Source: Gemmobacter aquatilis
GTDB lineage: Bacteria; Pseudomonadota; Alphaproteobacteria; Rhodobacterales; Rhodobacteraceae
Assembly (NCBI RefSeq): GCF_900110025.1
Contig: NZ_FOCE01000001.1
Location: 186,001 to 250,000, forward strand
Direction of reading: 5' to 3'
Length of the DNA stretch: 64,000 nt
Shown here piece by piece: positions 17,809 through 26,503 of this stretch (the stretch's first letter is position 1; each line of letters starts with the position of its first letter). A program made the translations under genes and the position numbers. The notes below the pieces were generated by a model. It made no database searches, was not told where the DNA came from, and was given only the letters and a program-made list of their open reading frames with translations.

Positions 17809-18912
17809 ATGGCGGTGGCAGAGAGCCTGATGCAGGGGAGCGCGCGCAGCGAAGGGCTGCGCGACACCCTCGCCCGCCGCGCCGAGGCGGTGGTGATTCC
17901 GGCGCTGGCCCTGCTTGCGGGGCTGGTGGTGTTTGGACTGTTTCTGCTGACGCAGGGCAAATCGCCCTTCTCGTTCCTTTATTACGTCTGGCAGGGCGCC
18001 TATGGATCGGCGTTTTCGTGGCAGAATACGCTGTCGCGGGCGGCGCCCTTGCTGATGGCCGCCTTGTGCGTGGCGCTGCCGGCCCGGCTGGGGCTGGTGG
18101 TGATCGGCGGCGAAGGCGCGATCGTGCTGGGCGGCGTGGCGGCGGGGGCGCTGGCCGGGCCGCTGGCCGGGGTGACCCCGGTGATCGCGCTGCCGCTGCT
18201 GGCACTGGCCGCGATGATCGTGGGCGGGGCGTGGATCGGCGCCTCGGGCGCGCTGCGGTTCTATCGCGGGGTGAACGAGACGATTGCCAGCCTGCTGCTG
18301 TCTTACATCGCGATTGCGCTGATGAACCATCTGGTCGAAGGGCCGCTGCGCGACCCGGCCAGCCTGAACAAGCCGTCCACCGCGCCGCTGGTCGAGGGGC
18401 TGCGCGTCGGCAATCTGCCGGGGATGGAGGTGCATTGGGGGCTGCTGTTCGGGATCATCGGCTGCGTGGTGAGCTGGGTGCTGATCGAGCGGACGAGCTG
18501 GGGCTTTGGCGCCCGCATCGCCGGGGCCAATGTGAAGGCGGCGCAGGTGCAGGGGTTGCCGGTCGGGCGGCTGGTGATCGGCTTCACCGCGCTGGGCGGG
18601 GCGTTTGCCGGGCTGGCGGGGTTCTTCGAGGTGACGGCGATTCATGGCACGGCCAATGCCTCGCTGGCGGCGGGCTATGGTTATACCGGCATCCTGATCG
18701 CCTTTCTGGCGCGGCATAACCCGCTGGCGATTCTGCCGGTGGCGCTGTTGCTGGCGGGGTTCGATGCCTCGTCGGGGCTGGTGCAGCGGCGGATGGACCT
18801 GCCGGATGCGGCGGTGGTGGTGCTGCAGGGCTTTGTGTTCATGGCGATCCTGATTTCGGAAACGCTGTATGGCCGGTTCGACATCTTTCACCCGGAACGG
18901 AGGGCGCGCTGA
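17809..18912 (+). CDS. ABC transporter permease (BPD_transp_2 type)
   Basis: The 367-residue integral membrane protein has eight to ten hydrophobic segments and the branched-chain amino acid/ribose-type permease fold. Features include RLGLVVIGGEGAIVLGGVAAGALAG, then NETIASLLLSYIAIALMNHLVEGPL and the coupling region GANVKAAQVQGLPVGRLVIGF, which would contact the ATPase. It begins 12 bp after the binding-protein gene and its stop overlaps the next start by one base. It pairs with the following permease as the heterodimeric channel of the importer. Confidence 0.9.
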   Translation: MAVAESLMQGSARSEGLRDTLARRAEAVVIPALALLAGLVVFGLFLLTQGKSPFSFLYYVWQGAYGSAFSWQNTLSRAAPLLMAALCVALPARLGLVVIGGEGAIVLGGVAAGALAGPLAGVTPVIALPLLALAAMIVGGAWIGASGALRFYRGVNETIASLLLSYIAIALMNHLVEGPLRDPASLNKPSTAPLVEGLRVGNLPGMEVHWGLLFGIIGCVVSWVLIERTSWGFGARIAGANVKAAQVQGLPVGRLVIGFTALGGAFAGLAGFFEVTAIHGTANASLAAGYGYTGILIAFLARHNPLAILPVALLLAGFDASSGLVQRRMDLPDAAVVVLQGFVFMAILISETLYGRFDIFHPERRAR

Positions 18913-19835
18913 TGGCGGGCGATTTGGGTCTTTGGGGCATTCCGGTCGCCATTGTCGGCGGCGCGATCCGGGTTTCGACGCCGTTCCTGTTCGTCTCGCT
19001 GGGCGAGGTGCTGACGGAACGGTCTGGCCGGATCAATCTGGGGCTGGAAGGCACCTTGGTGTTTGGCGCCATGGCGGGCTATGGCACGGCGGTGTTGACG
19101 GGATCGGCCTGGGCCGGGGTGCTGGTGGCGGCGCTGGCGGGGGTGGTGTTCGGGCTGGTGCATGGCATCATCTGTTCGCTGCCCAAGGTGAATGACATCG
19201 CGGTGGGCATTGCGATGATGTTGCTGGGCTCTGGCCTCGCCTTCTATTTCGGCAAGCCGTTCATCCAGCCCACGGCGCCCGATCTGCCCGCGATTGCGCT
19301 GGGGGGGTGGTCTGACCTGCCGCAGGTGCAGGCGGCGTTGAATGTGAATGTGCTGTTCCTGATCGGGCTGGCGCTGGCGCTGGTGATGGCGTGGATGTTC
19401 CGCTCGACCAAGGTCGGGCTGACGCTGCGGGTGGTGGGCGACAGCACCGATGCCGCCCGCGCCATGGGCCTGCGCCCGGCAGTGATCCGCACGCTGGCCA
19501 CGGCGGCGGGCGGGGCGTTTGCCGGGGTCGGCGGGGCCTATCTGTCCCTGTATTACCCCGGAAGCTGGAATGAGGCGATTTCATCGGGGCAGGGCCTGAT
19601 GGCGGTGGCGCTGGTGATCTTTGCCCGCTGGAACCCGGTGGCCTGTTTCTGGGCGGCGCTGCTGTTCGGCGGTGCGGGCGCCCTGGGCCCGGCGTTGCAA
19701 TCGGTGGGCGTGACCAAGGGATATTACCTGTTCTATGCCGCGCCTTATGTGCTGACGCTGGGCGTTCTGATCGCCACCTCCTCGACCACCCGCGCGCTGA
19801 GCGGGGCGCCGGGCGAGCTTTCCATCACGAAATGA
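18912..19835 (+). CDS. ABC transporter permease (BPD_transp_2 type), second subunit
   Basis: The 307-residue membrane protein carries the paired-permease signature [28 protein letters not shown] near the N-terminus. It has further helices and the coupling loop [32 protein letters not shown]-like region around residues 175-205. Such permeases are the usual partner of the preceding type in BMP/PnrA-family importers. Start and stop overlap the upstream permease by one base (TGATG) and lie seven bases before the biuret hydrolase gene, so all are read as one transcript. Confidence 0.9.
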   Translation: MAGDLGLWGIPVAIVGGAIRVSTPFLFVSLGEVLTERSGRINLGLEGTLVFGAMAGYGTAVLTGSAWAGVLVAALAGVVFGLVHGIICSLPKVNDIAVGIAMMLLGSGLAFYFGKPFIQPTAPDLPAIALGGWSDLPQVQAALNVNVLFLIGLALALVMAWMFRSTKVGLTLRVVGDSTDAARAMGLRPAVIRTLATAAGGAFAGVGGAYLSLYYPGSWNEAISSGQGLMAVALVIFARWNPVACFWAALLFGGAGALGPALQSVGVTKGYYLFYAAPYVLTLGVLIATSSTTRALSGAPGELSITK

Positions 19836-19842
19836 GGGCAAG

Positions 19843-20520
19843 ATGACCACGGTTTCCTCCACCCCCTATGCCTGGCCCTGGAATGGCGATCTGCGGCCCG
19901 AGAATACCGCGCTGATCATCATCGACATGCAGACCGATTTCTGCGGCACGGGCGGCTATGTGGACATGATGGGCTATGACCTGAGCATGACGCAGGCGCC
20001 GATCGAGCCGATCAAGGCGGTCTTGGCGGCGATGCGGGCGAAGGGATATACCATCATCCACACCCGCGAAGGGCACCGCCCGGACCTGAGCGACCTGCCG
20101 CCCAACAAGCGCTGGCGCAGCCGGCAGATCGGCGCGGGGATCGGCGATGCCGGGCCGTGCGGCAAGATCCTGATCCGGGGCGAGCCGGGTTGGGACATCA
20201 TCCCCGAGCTTTACCCGCTGCCGGGCGAGGCGATCATCGACAAGCCGGGCAAAGGCAGTTTCTGCGCCACCGATCTGGAGCTGATGCTGCGGGTGCAGGG
20301 GATCGAGAACATCATCCTGACCGGGATCACCACGGATGTCTGCGTCTCCACCACCATGCGCGAGGCAAATGACCGGGGCTTTGAATGCCTGATCCTGTCG
20401 GATTGCTGCGGTGCCACCGATCCGGGCAACCATGAGGCCGCGCTGAAGATGGTGACGATGCAGGGCGGCGTGTTCGGCGCGGTGTCGGACAGTGCCAGCC
20501 TGATCGCGGTGCTGCCATGA
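19843..20520 (+). CDS. biuH: Biuret hydrolase (isochorismatase-like cysteine hydrolase)
   Basis: The 225-residue enzyme fits biuret amidohydrolase, which converts biuret to allophanate and ammonia. The catalytic triad of the fold is visible as Asp28 ([12 protein letters not shown]), Lys134 ([16 protein letters not shown]) and Cys167 ([17 protein letters not shown]). All three keep the relative spacing I recall for the characterised Rhizobium enzyme (Asp36/Lys142/Cys175, a uniform offset of eight). Other family-specific blocks are [13 protein letters not shown] and [25 protein letters not shown]. The gene lies inside the ABC transporter operon, between permease and ATPase genes, and upstream of an allophanate hydrolase that would use its product. 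Assignment is strong but rests on recalled similarity. Confidence 0.87.
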   Translation: MTTVSSTPYAWPWNGDLRPENTALIIIDMQTDFCGTGGYVDMMGYDLSMTQAPIEPIKAVLAAMRAKGYTIIHTREGHRPDLSDLPPNKRWRSRQIGAGIGDAGPCGKILIRGEPGWDIIPELYPLPGEAIIDKPGKGSFCATDLELMLRVQGIENIILTGITTDVCVSTTMREANDRGFECLILSDCCGATDPGNHEAALKMVTMQGGVFGAVSDSASLIAVLP

Positions 20521-22052
20521 GCATCATCGGGGAAGAGCCGCTGCCCCCCGGCGCGCTGGAGGTGGAGACGCTGGGCATGACCATGCGGTTCGGCGCCTTT
20601 ACCGCGCTGGACGATGTGTCGATCCGCGTGGCGCCGGGCAGTTTTCATGCGCTGCTGGGCGAGAATGGCGCGGGCAAATCGACGCTGGTGAAGTGCATCA
20701 TGGGCTTTTACCACGCCACCAGTGGCGAGTTGCTGGTGGGCGGGCGCGAGGCGAGGATCGCCGATCCGCGCCATGCCCATGCGATGGGGCTGGGCATGGT
20801 GTATCAGCATTTCACGCTGGTGCCCTCGCTGACCGTGGCCGAGAATCTGGTGATCTCGCGCAAGGATGCGCCGGCGGTGATCGACTGGGGGAAAGAGCGC
20901 GCGGGGCTGGATGCCTTCATGCAATCCATGCCGTTCCGGGTGCCGCTGGATCAGACGGTGGCGCGGCTGGCGGCGGGGGAAAAGCAGAAGCTGGAGATTT
21001 TGAAGCAGCTTTACCTGGGCCGCAGGTTTCTGATTCTGGATGAACCGACAAGCGTGCTGACGCCGGACGAGGCCGACGAGGTGCTGGGCCATGTGCGGGC
21101 GCTATGCGAGGCGGGCGAGATTTCGGTGCTGATGATCACCCACAAGTTCCGCGAGGTGACGGCCTTTGCCGACGAAGTTTCGGTGCTGCGCCGGGGCAAG
21201 CTGGTCGGGCAGGGCAAGGTGGCCGATCTGACCCATGCGCAGATGGCGGCGATGATGATCGGCGCCGAAAAGGACACGACGCCCGCGCCCCGCAGCGGCA
21301 CGACCGGGGCGCCGGTGCTGGAGATTGACGGCATCCGCGCGCTGGACCGTTCGGGGTTGAAGGAAATCGACATCCGCAGCCTGACCGTGCGCGCGGGCGA
21401 GATCGTCGGCATCGCCGGGATTTCCGGCAATGGCCAGATGGAGCTGATGGAGGTGCTGACCGGCCAGCGCCCGCTGATGGCGGGGGCGATCAAGGTGGAG
21501 GGCGCGCCCTACAGCGCGACGCGGGCCGAAGCGCAGAGGTTGGCGGTGCGCTATCTGCCGGAGGAGCCGTTGCGCAATGCCTGTGCCGGGCGGATGAGCG
21601 TGATCGAGAACATCGCTTTCCGCAGCTTTGACCGCAAGGGCGACAGCCCGCGCTTCTGGACCTCGGGCAAGGAGATGAGGGCACGGGGGACGGAGCTGAT
21701 TGCCGCCTTCAAGGTGAAGGTGGCGGCGCCGGACGGGCCGATTGCGGCGCTGTCGGGTGGCAATGTGCAGCGCGCGGTGCTGGCGCGGGAACTGACGGGG
21801 GCGGTGCGGTTGCTGGTGATTTCAAACCCCTGTTTCGGGCTGGATTTCTCGGCTGTGGCGGAGATTCGGGCGCGGATCATGGCGGCGCGCAATGCGGGCA
21901 CGGCGGTGTTGTTGATGAGCGAGGATCTGGACGAGGTGATGGAACTTTCAGACCGCATCGTCGTGATGTCGGAGGGCCGGATCAGTTACGAGGTGACGGC
22001 GGCACAGGCCTCTCTGGCCGAGATCGGGCATCATATGGGAGGGCACGCGTGA
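20517..22052 (+). CDS. ABC transporter ATP-binding protein with two nucleotide-binding domains
   Basis: The 511-residue protein holds two tandem ABC domains, as is usual for sugar/nucleoside-type importers. Domain 1 has Walker [10 protein letters not shown] (about residues 45-53), a Q-loop [15 protein letters not shown], signature [11 protein letters not shown] and Walker [12 protein letters not shown]. Domain 2 (from about 265) has a degenerate Walker [10 protein letters not shown], without the Lys, a signature [15 protein letters not shown] and a Walker B reading [12 protein letters not shown]. That asymmetry is normal for the second domain of this group. It overlaps biuH by four bases and the second hydrolase by one. 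The hydrolase genes flanking it suggest that the importer and hydrolases share a substrate. Confidence 0.92.
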   Translation: MSIIGEEPLPPGALEVETLGMTMRFGAFTALDDVSIRVAPGSFHALLGENGAGKSTLVKCIMGFYHATSGELLVGGREARIADPRHAHAMGLGMVYQHFTLVPSLTVAENLVISRKDAPAVIDWGKERAGLDAFMQSMPFRVPLDQTVARLAAGEKQKLEILKQLYLGRRFLILDEPTSVLTPDEADEVLGHVRALCEAGEISVLMITHKFREVTAFADEVSVLRRGKLVGQGKVADLTHAQMAAMMIGAEKDTTPAPRSGTTGAPVLEIDGIRALDRSGLKEIDIRSLTVRAGEIVGIAGISGNGQMELMEVLTGQRPLMAGAIKVEGAPYSATRAEAQRLAVRYLPEEPLRNACAGRMSVIENIAFRSFDRKGDSPRFWTSGKEMRARGTELIAAFKVKVAAPDGPIAALSGGNVQRAVLARELTGAVRLLVISNPCFGLDFSAVAEIRARIMAARNAGTAVLLMSEDLDEVMELSDRIVVMSEGRISYEVTAAQASLAEIGHHMGGHA

Positions 22053-22720
22053 TGGCAGAGCTTGCGGGCGCCCTGCCCTTTCCGTTGCGGTTCGACCCCG
22101 CCAGCACGGCGCTGATCGTGATCGACATGCAGCGCGATTTCGTCGAGCCGGGCGGGTTTGGCGCGGCGCTGGGCAATGATGTGACGCTGTTGCAGGCGAT
22201 CATTCCCACGGTGGCGGCGCTGATTGCCGGGGCGCGGGCGGCAGGGGTTCCGGTGATCCATACCCGCGAATGCCACCTGCCCGACCTGAGCGACTGCCCC
22301 CCCGCCAAGCGGCTGCGCGGGGCACCTGCGCTGCGGATCGGCGATCCGGGGCCGATGGGGCGGATTCTGATTGCGGGCGAACCGGGGGCCGAGATCGTGC
22401 CGGAACTGGCGGCGCTGCCGGGCGAGGTGGTGATCGACAAGCCGGGCAAGGGCGCGTTCTACGCCACGCCGCTGAGCGAGATTCTGGCGGGGCTGGGGAC
22501 GAAGACCCTGATCTTCGCCGGGGTGACGACCGAGGTTTGCGTGCAGACCACGATGCGCGAAGCGAATGACCGGGGCTTTGACTGCCTGTTGGCCGAAGAT
22601 GCCACCGAAAGCTATTTCCCCGCCTTCAAGGCCGCCGCGCTGGAGATGATCCGCGCGCAGGGCGCGATTGTCGGATGGACAGCCCGCACCGCCGAGATCG
22701 TGGAGGCGCTGCATGGCTGA
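22052..22720 (+). CDS. trtA: Isochorismatase-like hydrolase, candidate triuret hydrolase
   Basis: This 222-residue paralogue of BiuH keeps the triad as Asp25 (VIDMQRDF), Lys130 ([12 protein letters not shown]) and Cys163 ([17 protein letters not shown]). It differs in the regions around them: [14 protein letters not shown] replaces [14 protein letters not shown], and Tyr replaces Cys after GKGAF. Triuret hydrolase (TrtA) is known to be a close BiuH relative encoded beside biuH, which makes TrtA the best guess; it would yield 1-carboxybiuret, which loses CO2 to give biuret. The alternative is a hydrolase for another ureide or carbamate. The ATG overlaps the upstream stop by one base, after GGGAGGG. 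The family is certain; the substrate is an inference. Confidence 0.62.
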   Translation: MAELAGALPFPLRFDPASTALIVIDMQRDFVEPGGFGAALGNDVTLLQAIIPTVAALIAGARAAGVPVIHTRECHLPDLSDCPPAKRLRGAPALRIGDPGPMGRILIAGEPGAEIVPELAALPGEVVIDKPGKGAFYATPLSEILAGLGTKTLIFAGVTTEVCVQTTMREANDRGFDCLLAEDATESYFPAFKAAALEMIRAQGAIVGWTARTAEIVEALHG

Positions 22721-23060
22721 CCCTTTCCACCTGCCGGGCCTGCTGCAAGGTTGGTGGCGGACTGCCAATTACCAACCCTTCCGCGAGGGGGTCGATATTT
22801 GCCCGCTCAACGAAGGGAACCCCGGCGTGGCGCTTCTGCGCTATGCCCCCCAAGCAGGGGTGCCACGCCATCTTCACACCGGGCTTGAGATGATCCTTGT
22901 GCTGGAAGGCACGCAAAGCGACGAACGGGGCGATTACCCGGCAGGATCCCTGGTGCTGAACCCGGAAGGCACCGCCCATTCCGTTTGGTCGGACGAGGGC
23001 TGTGTCGTATTGATTCAGTGGGAACGCCCGGTGGCGTTTCTGCCGGACGCGCAAGACTGA
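22713..23060 (+). CDS. Small cupin-domain protein
   Basis: The 115-residue single-cupin protein overlaps the end of the upstream hydrolase gene by eight bases and ends 12 bp before atzF, so it belongs to the catabolic operon. Metal-binding cupin motif 1 is visible as [15 protein letters not shown] (two His and a Glu, residues about 51-64). Motif 2 is degenerate: [22 protein letters not shown] keeps one His. This pattern resembles ChrR-type cupins. Its job in ureide metabolism is unknown; a metal-dependent decarboxylase or hydrolase for a labile intermediate such as carboxybiuret, or a regulatory sensor, are possibilities only. Confidence 0.8.
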   Translation: MADPFHLPGLLQGWWRTANYQPFREGVDICPLNEGNPGVALLRYAPQAGVPRHLHTGLEMILVLEGTQSDERGDYPAGSLVLNPEGTAHSVWSDEGCVVLIQWERPVAFLPDAQD

Positions 23061-23072
23061 GAAAGTAACAAG

Positions 23073-24878
23073 ATGACCCTGCCTGCTGCTGCCGATCTTT
23101 CCTTCGACATTGCTTCGCTTCATGCGGCCTATGCGGCGGGGCTTTCGCCCGCCGCCGTGCTGGCCGAAAGTTTTGCCCGCCACAAAGCGGCGGATGATCC
23201 GGCGATGTTCCTGTATCTGCGCGATCTGGACGAGGCGCAGGTCGAGGCGGCGGCGCTGCCCGCGTTTGACGCGGCGGCCTATCCGCTGTGGGGGGTCCCC
23301 TTCGCGGTGAAGGACAATATCGACGTGGCCGGGGCGCCGACCACCGCCGCCTGTCCGGCCTTTGCCTATCTGGCGGACGAGGATGCCTTTGTGGTGGCGA
23401 TGCTGCGCAAGGCCGGGGCGATCTGGATCGGCAAGACCAATCTGGATCAGTTCGCCACCGGCCTGGTGGGCGTGCGGTCGCCCTATGGCGTGCCGCGCAA
23501 TGCGATTGATCCGCTGATCGTGCCGGGCGGATCGTCCAGTGGATCGGGCGTTGCGGTGGCGCGCGGGATCGTCAGCTTTTCGCTGGGCACCGATACCGCC
23601 GGGTCTGGCCGGGTGCCGGCGGCGCTGAACAATATCGTCGGGCTGAAGCCGACGCTGGGCGCGCTGTCGGCCAGCGGCATGGTGCCGGCCTGCCGGACGC
23701 TGGACACGATTTCAATCTTCGCGCTGACGGTGGCGGATGCGCATCGCGCCTTCCGCGTGGCCTGCGCCTATGACGCGGCAGATGCCTATGCCCGCCCGAT
23801 TGCGGCCCCGCCGCTGGCCCCGGTGCCGCCCACCTTGCGGATCGGCGTGCCGGATGCCGCGACGCGCGAGTTTTTCGGCGATGCCGCGCAGGCCGAGGCT
23901 TTTGCGGCGGCGCTGGACCAACTGCGCGGGTTTGGCTGCGAGATCCGCGAGATCGACTTTACGCCGCTCTATCAGGTGGCGCAGATGCTGTATGAGGGCG
24001 CCTGGGTGGCCGAACGCATGGCGGCGATTGAACCGCTGTTCCGGTCCAACCCCGAGGCGATCCATCCGACCACGGCGAAGATCATCGGCGGGGCCGACAA
24101 GCTTTCGGCGGCGGATGCGTTTCGCGGCTTCTACCGGCTGGCCGATCTGAAACGCGCGGCAGAACCGATGCTGGCGGGGCTGGACCTGCTGTGCGTGCCG
24201 ACGATCCCGACCTTCTACAGTCTGGCCGATCTGGAGGCTGACCCGATCGGGCCGAACAGCCGCTTTGGCACCTATACGAATTTCGTGAACCTGATGGATA
24301 TGTGCGGGATTGCGGTGCCGACCGGGCCGCGGTCTGACGGGCGGCCGGGCAGCGTGACGCTGCTGGCACGCGCCGGGCAGGATGGGCTGGCCGCGGCGCT
24401 GGCACAGCAGATTCAGCAGGCCGCACATCCGGTGTTGGGGGCGACGGGCAAGCCGCTGCCTGTGGCAGCGGCACCTGTGGGCGCTTTGGCGCCGGGCGAA
24501 GCGGCGCTGGTGCTGGTGGGCGCGCATATGTCGGGGCTGCCGCTGAACGGCGATGTCACGTCACGCGGCGGGCGGTTTCTGGCGGCGACCACGACAGCGC
24601 CGGACTATCGGCTGTTTGCGCTGGCGGGCGGGCCGCCGTTCCGGCCCGGATTGCTGCGGGTCAGCACCGGTGGCGCGGCACTGGCGGTGGAGGTCTGGGC
24701 GATGCCCATCGCGCGGCTGGGAGAGTTTTTGCTGACAATCCCGGCGCCCTTGGGGCTGGGCACGGTGCGGCTGGCCGATGGCAGCACGGCAACCGGGTTT
24801 CTGGTGGAAAGCGCAGGCGTTGACGGCGCCGAAGACATCACTGCCCTGGGAGGCTGGCGCGCCTATCTGGCGCGCTGA
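23073..24878 (+). CDS. atzF: Allophanate hydrolase, amidase plus C-terminal domain
   Basis: The 601-residue enzyme matches AtzF in length and layout. The N-terminal amidase-signature domain has Lys80 (GVPFAVKDNIDVAG), Ser154 (PGGSSSGSGVAVA) and Ser178 (GTDTAGSGRVPAA). Their spacing of 74 and 24 residues equals that recalled for Pseudomonas AtzF (Lys91/Ser165/Ser189). From about residue 465 a separate C-terminal domain follows (GEAALVLVGAHMSGLPLN, FRPGLLRV, MPIARLGEFLLTIPAPLGLGTV), characteristic of allophanate hydrolases. AtzF-type amidase domains deaminate allophanate to N-carboxycarbamate, which decays to ammonia and CO2; the C-terminal domain may finish the reaction in some homologues. It is the last gene of the operon and completes the biuret route. 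Confidence 0.93.
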   Translation: MTLPAAADLSFDIASLHAAYAAGLSPAAVLAESFARHKAADDPAMFLYLRDLDEAQVEAAALPAFDAAAYPLWGVPFAVKDNIDVAGAPTTAACPAFAYLADEDAFVVAMLRKAGAIWIGKTNLDQFATGLVGVRSPYGVPRNAIDPLIVPGGSSSGSGVAVARGIVSFSLGTDTAGSGRVPAALNNIVGLKPTLGALSASGMVPACRTLDTISIFALTVADAHRAFRVACAYDAADAYARPIAAPPLAPVPPTLRIGVPDAATREFFGDAAQAEAFAAALDQLRGFGCEIREIDFTPLYQVAQMLYEGAWVAERMAAIEPLFRSNPEAIHPTTAKIIGGADKLSAADAFRGFYRLADLKRAAEPMLAGLDLLCVPTIPTFYSLADLEADPIGPNSRFGTYTNFVNLMDMCGIAVPTGPRSDGRPGSVTLLARAGQDGLAAALAQQIQQAAHPVLGATGKPLPVAAAPVGALAPGEAALVLVGAHMSGLPLNGDVTSRGGRFLAATTTAPDYRLFALAGGPPFRPGLLRVSTGGAALAVEVWAMPIARLGEFLLTIPAPLGLGTVRLADGSTATGFLVESAGVDGAEDITALGGWRAYLAR

Positions 24879-24889
24879 GGCAGGGCGGG

Positions 24890-24918
24890 CCGGGAGCGAC
24901 CTTGGCTGTCGCTCCCGG
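24890..24918 (+). terminator. Strong hairpin after atzF
   Basis: Perfect 11-bp arms CCGGGAGCGAC and GTCGCTCCCGG enclose a seven-base loop twelve bases after the atzF stop. It probably ends the operon. AT-rich sequence (TGCATAATATGATC) follows, which may itself be part of the promoter of the next gene. Confidence 0.65.
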
Positions 24919-24923
24919 TGCAT

Positions 24924-24938
24924 AATATGATCAAAAGT
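24924..24938 (+). promoter_or_regulatory. Copy 1 of a shared 15-bp motif, AATATGATCAAAAGT
   Basis: The same 15 bases recur at 26469-26483. This copy lies 38 bases before the start of the amidase gene and includes a TATGAT that could be a -10 element, with TTGGCT 18 bp upstream as a weak -35. The central TGATCA is a palindrome, so a regulator site is equally possible. Confidence 0.6.
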
Positions 24939-24976
24939 GTGGCTAGGCTTCGCAGGAAACCGATGAGGGGTCTGCG

Positions 24977-26431
24977 ATGCTGGCGCAATTTGATGCCAAA
25001 GATGCCACCGATCTTGCGGCGCTGGTGGCGCGGGGCGCTGTCAGCGCCGGGGAATTGCTGGACGCCAGCCTTGCGGCGGTGGCGCGCTGGAACCCCAAGC
25101 TGAACGCGGTGGTTCTGGTGCAGGACGCGGTGGCGCGGGCGGCGATTGCGGCGGGGCTGCCGCGCGGGCCGTTTCGCGGCGTGCCGTTCCTGTTGAAGGA
25201 TCTGGGCTGCGAGGCGGTGGCGTTTCCGTCGCATAACGGCTCTCGCCTGCTGGCGAACACGCGTTACGGCAAGGATTCAGCGATTTATCAGCGGATCCGG
25301 GCAACCGGCGTGGTGACCTATGGGCGCACCACCAGCCCCGAAGGCGGGATTGGCGCCGCGACCGAGGCCGCGGTCTATGGCGGGCCGACGCGCAACCCGT
25401 GGCACCTGGACCATACCTCGGGCGGGTCATCTGGCGGTGCGGGGGCCGCGGTGGCGGCGGGGATCGTGCCCTTTGCGCATGGATCGGATGGCGGCGGGTC
25501 GGTGCGGATTCCGGCCTCAAGCTGCGGGTTGTTCGGGTTCAAGCCGACGCGGGCGCGGCTGCCGGATGGGCCTTATGCCGGCGAAGGCTGGGCCGGGATG
25601 GCGATTGACGGGTTTCTGACGCGCAGCGTGCGGGATACGGCGGCGATGCTGGATGCCTGCGAAGGGGCCGACCTCGGGGCGCCCTACTGGGCACCACCTT
25701 TGGCGCGCGGCCATATGCAGGCGATCAGCCGCCCGCCGCGCCGCTTGCGGGTGATGGTCTGCGAGACCAGTTTTACCGGCGATCCGATCCACCCCGATTG
25801 CCGCAAGGCCGTGCTGGATACCGCGCGGCTGCTGGAATCGCTGGGGCATCAGGTGGTGCCCGGCCTGCCCCGCGCCGATGTGAAGGCGATGATGCGCGCC
25901 TGGACTGATGTGGTGGCCTGCGGCACGGCTTTGGGGGTGCGCAAGGCGCTGGCCGCCAAGGGGCGCGGGCTGGAACCGGGCGATGTGGAGGGCGTGACGC
26001 GCGGCGCGATGGCCCATGCCGCCACGATTTCCGGCGCGGATTATCTGGCGGCGGTGGGGGCGATCCATGCCTTTGGCCGCGAGATGGCGGCGGTGTTCGA
26101 CCCCGAAAAGGGCGCGGGCTGCGACATCATCCTGTCGGCCACGCTGGCCGAGCCCCCGGCGGAGGTGGGCCGGTTTTCCCATGATACCGAAGATTATGTG
26201 GCCTATCGCACCGGGCCGGGCGGGATTTTCGACTATTCGCCCTTCTGCGCGGTGTTCAACGCCTCGGGCCAACCGGCGGCTTCGGTGCCGCTCGGCTGGT
26301 CGGCCAGCGGGTTGCCGATCGGCGTGCATCTGGCGGCGCGCTTTGGCAGCGATGAAGAATTAATCGCTTTGTGCGCGGAACTTGAGCAATCGCAACCCTG
26401 GATTGCGTATTTCGGAAAAATTGCGCTGTGA
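24977..26431 (+). CDS. Amidase-signature hydrolase, similar to 6-aminohexanoate cyclic dimer hydrolase
   Basis: The 484-residue amidase has Lys74 ([10 protein letters not shown]), Ser151 ([12 protein letters not shown]) and Ser175 ([13 protein letters not shown]), the Ser-cisSer-Lys triad. Blocks such as [16 protein letters not shown] and the early Asn-Gly-Ser-Arg region resemble NylA-type cyclic amide hydrolases more than AtzE or GatA. AGGGG lies before the ATG at 24977. It is set apart from atzF by a terminator and has its own upstream motif. The substrate is an amide or ureide of unknown identity. A role as 1-carboxybiuret hydrolase is less likely, because the small AtzG subunit is absent. 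Confidence 0.85.
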   Translation: MLAQFDAKDATDLAALVARGAVSAGELLDASLAAVARWNPKLNAVVLVQDAVARAAIAAGLPRGPFRGVPFLLKDLGCEAVAFPSHNGSRLLANTRYGKDSAIYQRIRATGVVTYGRTTSPEGGIGAATEAAVYGGPTRNPWHLDHTSGGSSGGAGAAVAAGIVPFAHGSDGGGSVRIPASSCGLFGFKPTRARLPDGPYAGEGWAGMAIDGFLTRSVRDTAAMLDACEGADLGAPYWAPPLARGHMQAISRPPRRLRVMVCETSFTGDPIHPDCRKAVLDTARLLESLGHQVVPGLPRADVKAMMRAWTDVVACGTALGVRKALAAKGRGLEPGDVEGVTRGAMAHAATISGADYLAAVGAIHAFGREMAAVFDPEKGAGCDIILSATLAEPPAEVGRFSHDTEDYVAYRTGPGGIFDYSPFCAVFNASGQPAASVPLGWSASGLPIGVHLAARFGSDEELIALCAELEQSQPWIAYFGKIAL

Positions 26432-26439
26432 CGCAGGTT

Positions 26440-26462
26440 TTGATTGCACGCATATGAATCAA
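26440..26462. promoter_or_regulatory. Inverted repeat TTGATT-N11-AATCAA
   Basis: A perfect 6-bp dyad with an 11-bp spacer lies in the 69-bp gap before the second ABC operon, just upstream of the shared 15-bp motif. Dyads of this type often bind dimeric regulators. No direct evidence of function. Confidence 0.4.
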
Positions 26463-26468
26463 CCGCAG

Positions 26469-26483
26469 AATATGATCAAAAGT
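26469..26483 (+). promoter_or_regulatory. Copy 2 of the shared 15-bp motif, AATATGATCAAAAGT
   Basis: It is identical to 24924-24938 and lies 17 bases before the TTG start of the ABC ATPase gene, overlapping the region just ahead of the ribosome binding site. Confidence 0.6.
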
Positions 26484-26486
26484 ATT

Positions 26487-26503
26487 GGAGGCGAGTCACC
26501 TTG
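26487..26503 (+). promoter_or_regulatory. Ribosome binding site that sets a TTG start
   Basis: GGAGGCG at 26487-26493 is seven bases before the TTG at 26501. The in-frame ATG at 26444 lies inside the upstream dyad and lacks a ribosome binding site, so the TTG is preferred. Confidence 0.7.

Noticed and set aside
16570-18891. Very long open frame on the minus strand opposite the ABC transporter genes
   Set aside because: Its product is rich in His, Arg, Gln and Pro without any domain pattern, as expected for an antisense frame in high-G+C coding DNA. The plus-strand genes carry clear family motifs.
21361-22020. Inactivated second ATPase domain in the two-domain ABC protein
   Set aside because: Loss of the Walker A Lys in the second domain is the usual state in this importer group and is not a sign of gene decay.
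24977-26431. Assignment of the amidase as AtzE (1-carboxybiuret hydrolase)
   Set aside because: AtzE needs the small subunit AtzG, which is not encoded nearby, and the sequence blocks resemble NylA-type amidases more.
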